Positions 1-5,517 of a DNA stretch of 5,613 nt are shown here, one piece after another. Under the pieces are notes generated by a model. It saw only the letters and a list, made by a program, of their open reading frames with translations, had not been told where the DNA came from and did no database searches. Origin of the DNA: an uncultured Brachyspira sp. (GTDB lineage: Bacteria; Spirochaetota; Brachyspiria; Brachyspirales; Brachyspiraceae); contig CAKVCJ010000142.1 of NCBI GenBank assembly GCA_934725655.1, positions 1 to 5,613 on the forward strand, written 5' to 3'. The stretch's first letter is position 1; every line of letters begins with the position of its first letter. Both the position numbers and the translations under genes were made by a program.

Positions 1-31
1 GTTTTTCTTGACTTAATTTACTGCGTTTCAT
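1..31 (-). CDS. N-terminal fragment of a probable transposase (partial)
   Basis: Ten codons are visible on the minus strand, starting at ATG 31-29 and giving MKRSKLSQEK before the window ends. This basic, polar start resembles the beginning of the DNA-binding helix-turn-helix subunit (OrfA) of IS3-family transposases, which often open with a K/R-S-K-L-S/T-x-E-x-K pattern. No strong Shine-Dalgarno sequence precedes it, and ten residues are too few for a firm family call. The neighbouring putative IS terminus and hairpin support the reading. A chance ATG in intergenic DNA is the alternative. Confidence 0.35.
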   Translation of the reverse strand, partial: MKRSKLSQEK

Positions 32-55
32 ACTTAAATTTTAACAAATTTAAGT
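32..55. repeat. Perfect 10-bp inverted repeat inside the putative IS end
   Basis: ACTTAAATTT (32-41) and AAATTTAAGT (46-55) are exact reverse complements around a TAAC loop. No T-run follows on either strand, so it is not a classical terminator. It lies just upstream of the minus-strand ATG at 31, where it could act as an IS leader hairpin or a protein-binding site. Confidence 0.5.
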
Positions 56-85
56 TATCTAGGACAGCCCCAAAAAATAAATTTT

Positions 86-110
86 TTAAATAAAAAAAAT
101 TTTTATTTAA
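86..110. repeat. A/T-only inverted repeat, 11-bp arms
   Basis: TTAAATAAAAA (86-96) and TTTTTATTTAA (100-110) are exact reverse complements with an AAA loop, followed on the plus strand by a T-rich run near 115-120. It could be a weak terminator that isolates the downstream promoter from the IS side. However, all pairs are A-T in a homopolymer-rich stretch, so chance is a serious explanation. Confidence 0.25.
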
Positions 111-124
111 TATTATTTTTATAA

Positions 125-158
125 TTGACAAAAATAATATTATTTAATATAATATAAT
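125..158 (+). promoter_or_regulatory. Consensus sigma70/SigA promoter upstream of the reductase operon
   Basis: A perfect -35 hexamer TTGACA (125-130) is followed by a 17-bp spacer and a perfect -10 hexamer TATAAT (148-153). A second overlapping TATAAT lies at 153-158. Transcription would begin near 160-165 and read into the gene at 388, leaving a leader of about 225 nt. No plus-strand gene lies between, so the reductase operon is the obvious target. The AT-richness of the region raises the chance of spurious -10 matches, but both hexamers being perfect at optimal spacing is strong. Confidence 0.7.
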
Positions 159-186
159 GCGTTATGTGTTTCAATCAAATATACTT

Positions 187-198
187 TATAGTACTATA
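187..198. promoter_or_regulatory. 12-bp perfect palindrome in the operon leader, possible operator
   Basis: TATAGTACTATA is a perfect palindrome about 25-35 bp downstream of the predicted transcription start. A second, imperfect 16-bp palindrome (ATTTCCATATGCAAAT, one mismatched pair) lies at 212-227. Dyads at this position can be repressor sites. No known regulator family motif is recognised, and the first palindrome has only two G/C bases. Confidence 0.3.
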
Positions 199-387
199 TT
201 TTAATATTTTAATTTCCATATGCAAATCAAAATACGCATTTCAAAAACATAATTTCTTTTTATTAAATTTATTTTTAGTACATTATATAAGAGTCAGGTC
301 TAAAATTTTGGCATATTAATTTATTTAATTTTCTTATTATGAATTTATTCTATTATTATAAATATATTAATAAAAAAGGAGAGGAAT

Positions 388-1710
388 ATGGAGTTACATA
401 TTGGAAACTTTTATGTAAAAGACATCAAATTTGGCGACAAGACTAAATTTGAAAACTCTACTTTAACAATCAATAAAGAAGAAGCTTTAAGCGTTGTTAA
501 AGAAGATAAGCATATTACTGAGGCAGATATTATTATAGTTAAGCCTGGTGATATGGTAAGAATAGTTCCTGTTAAGGAAGCTATAGAGCCAAGATGCCGT
601 GTTGACGGCAAGACTATTTTTCCGGGAGTTTTAGGCCCTATGTATAGAGCAGGAGATGGCGTTATGCATGCTCTTAAAAATTGCAGTGTTTTAGCTGTTG
701 GAAAACATTGGGGCGGATTCCAAGACGGTTTAATAGATATGGGCGGAGAAGGTGCTAAATATACATATTATTCTCAGCTTTTGAATGTATGTTTAGTTGC
801 TGATACTGATGAAGAGTTTGAAAAAAATGAACAGCAAAAGAAAAACAAAGCTTTGCGTTGGGCTGGAATGAGACTTGCCGAGTATTTAGGAAATTGTGTT
901 AAGGAACAAAAACCTGAAGAGGTTGAGACTTATTCTCTTCCAAGCATTACTGATTCTTCAAGAGACAGCAAATTGCCTAAAGTAGCTTTAGTATTACAGG
1001 CTCAGTCACAGATGGAAAATGACGGATATAATGATTTGGTTTATGGCTGGGATACAAACAGAATGCTTCCTACTTTAATGCATCCGAATGAGATATTGGG
1101 AGGAGCTGTTATATCTGGTTCATTTATGCCTTGTTCTTCTAAGTGGTCAACTTATGATTTTCAGAATTTCCCTATGATAAAAAAATTATTTTCAGAACAT
1201 GGAAAAACTATTAATTTCTTAGGCGTTATATTCTCTAACCTTAATGTTGCTTTGGAACAAAAAGAGAGAGCTGCTTTATTTGTAGCACAGATAGCTAATA
1301 ATATAGGTGCTGATGCTGCGATAGTTGCTGAAGAGGGATACGGTAACCCAGATGCTGACTTTATTGCTTGTATAGTTGCTTTAGAAGATGCTAAAGTAAA
1401 AACTATTGGATTAACAAATGAATGTACAGGAAGAGACGGAGCTTCTCAGCCATTAGTAACTTTAGATGAGAAGGCAGATGCTATAGTTTCTTGCGGAAAC
1501 GTATCTGAGATGATAGAACTTCCTCCTATGCCTACAGTGATAGGGGAATTACAATCATTAGCTAGAGACGGATTATCAGGCGGTTGGAGCAATGATGCTA
1601 TATTAGGTCCTTCTGTTAGAGAAGATGGTTCTATTATTATGGAAAATAATGCTATGTTCTGCGGAGACATGGTTGTAGGTTGGTCTCCAAAAACTATGGC
1701 AGAATTTTAA
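388..1710 (+). CDS. grdI: Betaine/sarcosine/glycine reductase component B, alpha/beta proprotein (pyruvoyl subunit)
   Basis: This 440-residue protein is the substrate-binding proprotein of component B of the selenium-dependent glycine/sarcosine/betaine reductase (GrdE/GrdG/GrdI family, usually about 430-440 residues). In the family, the proprotein is cleaved at an internal cysteine that becomes a pyruvoyl group, which forms a Schiff base with glycine in GrdE. Cys249, in the stretch SFMPCSSKWSTYD, sits where the reported pyruvoyl cysteine lies in clostridial GrdE (about residue 242), giving pieces of roughly 27 and 20 kDa. Cys346 (TNECTGRDG) is conserved-looking but too far C-terminal to fit. 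Other family-like stretches are IGNFYVKDIKFGD at the N-terminus and ALFVAQIANNIGADAAIVAEEGYGNPDAD in two adjoining runs near residues 292-320. The start is fixed by a strong AGGAGAGG site 3-10 bases upstream. The next gene begins 10 bp after the stop, so they are co-transcribed. The family call is firm. The betaine-specific symbol (grdI rather than grdG or grdE) is inferred from the downstream BCCT transporter. Confidence 0.9.
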   Translation: MELHIGNFYVKDIKFGDKTKFENSTLTINKEEALSVVKEDKHITEADIIIVKPGDMVRIVPVKEAIEPRCRVDGKTIFPGVLGPMYRAGDGVMHALKNCSVLAVGKHWGGFQDGLIDMGGEGAKYTYYSQLLNVCLVADTDEEFEKNEQQKKNKALRWAGMRLAEYLGNCVKEQKPEEVETYSLPSITDSSRDSKLPKVALVLQAQSQMENDGYNDLVYGWDTNRMLPTLMHPNEILGGAVISGSFMPCSSKWSTYDFQNFPMIKKLFSEHGKTINFLGVIFSNLNVALEQKERAALFVAQIANNIGADAAIVAEEGYGNPDADFIACIVALEDAKVKTIGLTNECTGRDGASQPLVTLDEKADAIVSCGNVSEMIELPPMPTVIGELQSLARDGLSGGWSNDAILGPSVREDGSIIMENNAMFCGDMVVGWSPKTMAEF

Positions 1711-1720
1711 GGAGCGAAAA

Positions 1721-3043
1721 ATGAAGAAAGGTATTTTATATATAAATCAATTTTTTGCAGGTGTAGGCGGAGAGGATATGGCTGATTATAAGCCTGAAAT
1801 AAAATCCGAATTAATTGGACCTGCTATGGCTTTTTCTAATCATCTTAAAGGTGAAGTAGAGATTACTCATACTATTATATGCGGAGATAACTTTATAGGA
1901 AGTAATCCTGATGAAGCTTTAAATATTATTATGGGTTTTTTGAAAGATAAAGAATTTGATGTATTCTTTGCAGGCCCAGCTTTTAGAGCAGGCCGTTATG
2001 GAGTTGCTTGCGGTAAGGTATGTAAGGCTGTAAAAGAACAGTTCAAAGTTCCTGTAATCACTTCTATGAACGATGAAAACCCTGGCGTTGATATGTTTAG
2101 AAAAGATATGTATATATTTAAAGGCGGAGCTTCAGCTGCTGCTATGCCTAAAGATACGCTTGCTATGAGTAAATTTGCTATTAAGCTTTTAAAAGGCGAA
2201 GAAACTTTACCTGCAGCAGAAGAAGGATATTTTGGAAGAGGTGTTAGAAAACAGATTTGGACTAAAGGAAATGTTCCTGCTGTTGACAGAGTAATGGATA
2301 TGCTTCTTAAAAAAGTTAAAGGCGAGGCATTTACTTCTGAACTTGTTATACCTAAAAAAGAATTAGTACCTATAGCAAAAGCTGTAACAAAAGAAGAATT
2401 ATCAAAATTAGAAGTTGCTGTAGTAACAAGCGGCGGTATAGTTCCTGTAGGAAACCCGGACAGAATACAATCTGCATCTGCTACTAAGTGGGGTAAATAT
2501 GATATTTCTAAGTTAGATGATTTGGTAGAAGGCGAATATATGACTATACACGCTGGTTTTGACCCTGCTGCTGCTAATGAAGACCCAGACAGAATAGTTC
2601 CTTTAGATGTTTTAAGAGCTTATCAAAAAGAAGGCAAAATAGGCGGAGTATATAAATATTTCTATTCTACAGTTGGTACTGGTACTACTCAAGCTGAAGC
2701 TGCAAGAATGGGAAGAGAAATTGCTGATGAATTGGTACAAGCTGGAATAAAAGTTGCTTTACTTGTATCAACCTGAGGAACTTGTACTCGTTGCGGTGCA
2801 ACGATGACTAAAGAAATAGAAAAAGCAGGAATAACTATAGTTCAAATTGCTAACTTAATACCTGTTGCCAAGAGTGTTGGTACTAACAGAATGGTTCCTG
2901 CTATATCTATACCATATCCTTTGGGAGACCCTGCTACTACTAAAGAAGAACAATGGAATTTACGTTATCACAGAGTTGGTGTTGCTCTTGATGCTTTATG
3001 TACAGATATCAAAGAACAAACTGTATTTGAAGTAAAAATCTAA
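1721..3043 (+). CDS. grdH: Betaine/sarcosine/glycine reductase component B gamma subunit, selenoprotein (TGA at 2774-2776 read as Sec352)
   Basis: This is the selenoprotein B subunit (GrdB/GrdF/GrdH family, typically about 436-440 residues). With the proprotein encoded just upstream it binds the amine substrate, cleaves the C-N bond and passes a carboxymethyl group to selenoprotein A. The reading frame is interrupted only by TGA at codon 352, and continues in the same frame to TAA, giving 440 residues, the normal family length. Residues 352-358 read U-G-T-C-T-R-C, the family's UxxCxxC redox motif, in the context LLVST-U-GTCTRCGATM. The N-terminus (YINQFFAGVGGED, GPA at 34-36, ICGDNF near 54-59) and the middle (FAGPAFRAGRYGVACG) are typical. 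A SECIS-like hairpin follows the TGA at the expected spacing. The start follows a TAAGGAG site 10 bp after the preceding stop. Standard gene callers would split this gene into a truncated 351-residue protein and a false 79-residue ORF from 2804. Family membership is nearly certain; betaine (grdH) rather than sarcosine (grdF) specificity is inferred from context. Confidence 0.92.
2774..2776 (+). other. In-frame TGA decoded as selenocysteine (Sec352)
   Basis: The TGA falls exactly in frame. The codons on both sides encode contiguous GrdB/F/H family sequence, and it occupies the first position of the UxxCxxC motif. This is recoding, not a stop or a pseudogene lesion. It implies that the host makes SelA, SelB, SelD and tRNA-Sec. 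Confidence 0.93.
2784..2808 (+). promoter_or_regulatory. Bacterial SECIS element
   Basis: A 7-bp perfect stem, TCGTTGC (2788-2794) with GCAACGA (2798-2804), is capped by a GGT (GGU in RNA) loop at 2795-2797. A two-by-two mismatch below it is followed by two further pairs (2784-2785 with 2807-2808). The stem starts 11 nt after the TGA and the loop begins 19 nt after it. Bacterial SelB-binding hairpins are known to lie immediately after the UGA inside the coding region, with a G-U-containing apical loop at about this distance. The stem also satisfies the coding constraint of the RCGAT residues. Confidence 0.8.
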
Positions 3044-3061
3044 TAAAATACAATTTTATTA
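3041..3061. repeat. A/T-only 9-bp inverted repeat at the grdH stop codon
   Basis: TAATAAAAT (3041-3049) and ATTTTATTA (3053-3061) are exact reverse complements with a 3-base loop, beginning at the TAA stop. It contains no G-C pair, so any hairpin would be weak. It may be incidental in this AT-rich spacer. Confidence 0.2.
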
Positions 3062-3074
3062 ATATATACAATTA

Positions 3075-3110
3075 GATGCAATGCAGTAATTATATTTACT
3101 GCATTGTATT
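3075..3110 (+). promoter_or_regulatory. Strong intercistronic hairpin between grdH and the transporter gene
   Basis: Arms 3075-3089 and 3096-3110 form a 15-bp stem (13 Watson-Crick pairs and two G-U pairs) around a TTATAT loop. Its perfect core is AATGCAGTAA with TTACTGCATT. It lies 31 bases after the grdH stop and 13 bases before the transporter's ribosome binding site. The stem is followed by eight A's rather than T's, so it is not a standard rho-independent terminator. It is better placed as an mRNA-stabilising or processing hairpin, or a partial terminator, that sets different levels of reductase and transporter transcripts. The hairpin itself is plain in the sequence; its role is inferred. 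Confidence 0.55.
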
Positions 3111-3123
3111 AAAAAAAATCATT

Positions 3124-3130
3124 AGGAAGG
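3124..3130 (+). promoter_or_regulatory. Ribosome binding site deciding the BCCT transporter start
   Basis: AGGAAGG lies 8 bases before ATG 3139. The upstream in-frame ATG at 3076 falls inside the left arm of the intercistronic hairpin with no such site, so 3139 is the real start. Confidence 0.85.
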
Positions 3131-3138
3131 TATATTTT

Positions 3139-4623
3139 ATGAGCGACAAAAAACAAGTGAATTCTACTTTTATAATTTCGATTATAGTTACTCTATTAGT
3201 TGTTATATGGGGGATGGTTTCGCCTAAAACTTTTGAAACTGTAGCAAATTCAATGTTCGGCTTTTTAGTTGATAAATTTGGATGGTTCTATACTATTACA
3301 ATGATGAGCTTTGTTGGATTTGCTGTATGGATTGGCTTTTTTAGTAAATATAAAGATATAAGATTAGGAGCTCAGGACTCTAAACCTGAATACAGCTTTT
3401 TAACTTGGTTTGCTATGTTATTTTCTGCTGGTATGGGGATAGGATTAGTATTCTGGGGCGCTGCTGAGCCTATGAATTATTTTGTAGCACCATTAGGAGC
3501 TGAGCCTGGTACTCCTGAAGCGGCAAGATTTGCTATGCAGAAGTCATTCTTACACTGGGGATTTCACCCTTGGGCTAATTATGCTATTTTGGCTTTGGCT
3601 TTAGCTTTAATGCAGTTTAGATATAATAAACCTGGTTTGGTTAGCAGTGTATTTATTCCGCTTATAGGGGAAGAGAGAGTTAATGGACCTATTGGAAAAA
3701 TTATTGATATATTCTCAATATTTGCTACTGTGGCAGGTATTGCTACTTCTTTAGGACTTGGTACTTATCAAATAAACAGCGGTTTAAAATTCTTATTTAA
3801 TGTTCCTGAAACTGTTTCTGTGCAATTGAGTATTGTGATAATAATTACAATTATATATATCATTTCTACTGTTACAGGCTTAGATAAAGGTATTAAGCAT
3901 TTGTCTAATATTAATGTTTATATATTTACATTTGTTATTATAGCTTGTTTCTTAATAGGGCCTAGCATAAAAATATTAGACACTATTGTGGAATCTACTG
4001 GTTATTATTTACAAACATTTATAGGAAGCAGTTTAGAGGCTGGAGCTTTCTTCAATAAAAAATGGTATGGTTCTTGGACTATATTCTATTTTGCTTGGTT
4101 TATAGCTTGGGCGCCTTTTGTTGGTACTTTTATAGCTCGTATATCTAAGGGCAGAACTATTAAAGAATTTATAATTGGGGTATTAATAGCTCCTTCATTG
4201 GCTTCTTTTATATGGTTTGTTATAGCTGGTACTATGGGAATAGAACAAGGTTTGGAATTTGCTAAAGAGGCTATCAAATCTACTCCTACTACATTATTTA
4301 GTGTTTTGAGTAATTATACATTCGGAAATATTATTTCTATGATATGTGTTTGTTTGCTTGTAACTTTCTTTGTTACTTCTGCAAACTCTTCTACATTTGT
4401 TTTAGCTATGTTTAGTTCTAATGGGGATTTGAACCCTACAGGTCCTAAAAAGATTTTATGGGGTATATTACAATCAGGATTAACTTTAGCTTTAATGATA
4501 GGAACATCTAATGGATTGCAAATGCTTCAAACTGCTTCTATTGCTGTTGCTTTCCCATTTGCATTTATTATGATATTTGCTATGATATCTATAGTGAAAA
4601 TATTAAGAAAAGATTCTATTTGA
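3139..4623 (+). CDS. BCCT-family glycine betaine/choline/carnitine transporter
   Basis: This 494-residue inner-membrane protein with about 12 hydrophobic segments belongs to the betaine/choline/carnitine transporter family. It has the TM3 glycine motif GMGIG (residues 98-102) followed by FWGAAEP; this form is seen in sodium-coupled betaine carriers. TM4 has HWGFHPWANY with Trp140, Trp145 and Tyr148, matching three aromatic-box residues of BetP. The family signature in TM8 is AWFIAWAPFVGTFIARISKGRT (in two parts, residues 319-340), with Trp320, Trp324, Phe327, Phe331 and Arg334. The residue aligning with BetP Trp374 is Phe321, and the usual TSADS of TM10 is TSANS here (Asn416). The protein lacks the long charged N- and C-terminal tails of osmosensing BetP, ending at KILRKDSI. 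This suggests nutrient uptake rather than stress-gated transport. It lies just after the reductase genes and probably supplies their substrate. The exact substrate cannot be read from sequence alone; betaine is most likely. Confidence 0.9.
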   Translation: MSDKKQVNSTFIISIIVTLLVVIWGMVSPKTFETVANSMFGFLVDKFGWFYTITMMSFVGFAVWIGFFSKYKDIRLGAQDSKPEYSFLTWFAMLFSAGMGIGLVFWGAAEPMNYFVAPLGAEPGTPEAARFAMQKSFLHWGFHPWANYAILALALALMQFRYNKPGLVSSVFIPLIGEERVNGPIGKIIDIFSIFATVAGIATSLGLGTYQINSGLKFLFNVPETVSVQLSIVIIITIIYIISTVTGLDKGIKHLSNINVYIFTFVIIACFLIGPSIKILDTIVESTGYYLQTFIGSSLEAGAFFNKKWYGSWTIFYFAWFIAWAPFVGTFIARISKGRTIKEFIIGVLIAPSLASFIWFVIAGTMGIEQGLEFAKEAIKSTPTTLFSVLSNYTFGNIISMICVCLLVTFFVTSANSSTFVLAMFSSNGDLNPTGPKKILWGILQSGLTLALMIGTSNGLQMLQTASIAVAFPFAFIMIFAMISIVKILRKDSI

Positions 4624-4643
4624 AAGTAATAGATTTTTGATAG

Positions 4644-4680
4644 ATGGGAGTTTATTTTTATAAGCTCCCATTATTTTATA
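4644..4680 (+). terminator. Rho-independent terminator after the transporter gene
   Basis: The hairpin runs from 4644 to 4671: ATGGGAG pairs with CTCCCAT, and the stem continues inward through one G-U pair and four A-T pairs to a TTTT loop, giving about 12 bp. A T-rich run (TTATTTTATA, 4671-4680) follows on the plus strand. It begins 20 bases after the transporter stop. The minus-strand ankyrin gene ends at 4671, against the hairpin, which may serve both convergent genes. The T-tract is clearly better on the plus side. Confidence 0.8.
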
Positions 4681-5444
4681 TATTCTTTTAATATTCTTAC
4701 GCATTCTTTATTATCGAGCATCTCTGCCCACATTAATGCTGTAGTGCCGTAATTATCTTTTTCGTATAAATCGCTTCCGCTTTCAAGTAATAATTGTAAA
4801 ACCTCTACACTATCACATTCTGCAGCAAGCATTAAAGAATTGTTTCCGTCGCTATTTTTTGCATTTATATCAGCACCATTTTTTATTAATACTTTCATGT
4901 TATCATACAAATTGTTGTAAGCTGCCCACATAGCACAGTTACAATTGTCTTTATCCATTTCGTTTATATCAGCACCATTATCTATTAATAATTGTATGAT
5001 TTCTGGATTATCTTTTTTAGATGCCCATATAATTGCTTTTTCACCATAAGTGTTTTTTATATTAATATCTGCATTATTATCTAATAATAGTTTTACTATA
5101 TCTATTCTGCCGTTTCCAGATGCCCACATGATTGGTGTTATTCCTTTTTTATCTTGTATATTAATATCTGCTTTATTATTTATTAGTGTATTAACTATAT
5201 CTATTTTATTATTTTCTATAGCAAACATTATAGCAGATTTACCATTTATATCTTGAGCATTAATATTTATTTCTTTTTCTATTAATTCTTTTACAATATC
5301 TTCTATACCAAAATATGAGGCAATCATTAAGGCGTTTGTATTTTTATAGAAAATTATATTATCAATATTTAATATTTCTTGTGTTGAATTATTTATATTG
5401 TCTTTAATTATATTTTTTATTAATGCTATGATATTATTTTCCAT
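4671..5444 (-). CDS. Ankyrin-repeat protein
   Basis: This 257-residue protein has seven ankyrin repeats after a short helical N-terminus: about residues 36-66, 67-99, 100-132, 133-165, 166-198, 199-231 and a C-terminal capping repeat 232-257. Each shows the 33-residue pattern: a G-x-x-(A/P)-(I/L)-M-x-A start, a helix ending in (I/V)-x-x-L-(I/L), then N-x-A-D-I-N. No signal peptide or membrane segment is visible, so it is probably cytoplasmic and binds a protein partner. I chose the ATG at 5444 over the in-frame ATG at 5450. TTAGGA (5457-5452) lies 7 bases from the former but only 1 base from the latter. The gene is convergent with the transporter and has its own promoter, so it is not part of the reductase operon. 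Its DNA is even richer in A/T than the grd genes. The partner and function are unknown. Confidence 0.9.
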   Translation of the reverse strand: MENNIIALIKNIIKDNINNSTQEILNIDNIIFYKNTNALMIASYFGIEDIVKELIEKEININAQDINGKSAIMFAIENNKIDIVNTLINNKADINIQDKKGITPIMWASGNGRIDIVKLLLDNNADINIKNTYGEKAIIWASKKDNPEIIQLLIDNGADINEMDKDNCNCAMWAAYNNLYDNMKVLIKNGADINAKNSDGNNSLMLAAECDSVEVLQLLLESGSDLYEKDNYGTTALMWAEMLDNKECVRILKEYIK

Positions 5445-5451
5445 AAACATG

Positions 5452-5457
5452 TCCTAA
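5452..5457 (-). promoter_or_regulatory. Ribosome binding site deciding the ankyrin gene start
   Basis: TTAGGA on the minus strand is spaced 7 bases from the ATG at 5444-5442 and only 1 base from the ATG at 5450-5448. This favours the shorter form that starts MENN. Confidence 0.6.
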
Positions 5458-5488
5458 TTTATTTTTAATTTATAAAATCTATATAAAA

Positions 5489-5517
5489 TTTATATATCAA
5501 TAAAATTACTTTGTCAA
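5489..5517 (-). promoter_or_regulatory. Sigma70-type promoter of the ankyrin gene
   Basis: On the minus strand a perfect TTGACA (5517-5512) is followed by a 17-bp spacer and TATAAA (5494-5489, five of six matches to TATAAT). Transcription would start near 5482, about 40 bases before the ATG at 5444. The spacing and the -35 match make this a convincing housekeeping promoter. Confidence 0.7.

Larger units (their letters stand above)
1..71 (-). mobile_element. Probable end of an insertion sequence, cut by the window edge
   Basis: On the minus strand the segment reads from a possible terminal end (GGGGCTGTCCTAGATAAC, starting at 71; a TG-type tip would be at 66). It then passes through a perfect 10-bp hairpin (32-55) to an ATG at 31-29 that opens a lysine-rich frame running off the window. 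A short non-coding end, a hairpin and a transposase start is the usual layout of an IS left end; hairpins here often shield the transposase gene from outside transcription. Only one end is visible, so neither the matching inverted repeat nor the target duplication can be checked. The family (IS3-like is my best guess from the protein start) is not established. Confidence 0.4.

Noticed and set aside
1..93. Plus-strand open frame of 30 codons at the left edge (ends at TAA 91-93)
   Set aside because: It has no start in the window and no recognisable motif, and it crosses the hairpin and putative IS tip. The minus-strand transposase reading explains the segment better.
411..611. Minus-strand and other shadow ORFs within the grd, transporter and ankyrin genes
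   Set aside because: They overlap well-supported genes in other frames, have no ribosome binding sites and show no family features. The same applies to 1446-1670 and 4086-4277 on the minus strand and 5050-5256 on the plus strand.
2804..3043. Separate 79-residue plus-strand ORF
   Set aside because: It is the C-terminal part of the selenoprotein read after the recoded TGA. It has no ribosome binding site, and its ATG is an internal Met codon of the GATM stretch.
3076..3138. 21-residue N-terminal extension of the transporter
   Set aside because: The upstream ATG lies in a hairpin arm without a Shine-Dalgarno site, while ATG 3139 has AGGAAGG at 8 bases and matches the expected family start near TM1.
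5445..5450. Longer ankyrin protein start at ATG 5450
   Set aside because: Only one base separates AGGA from this ATG; the ATG at 5444 has proper spacing.
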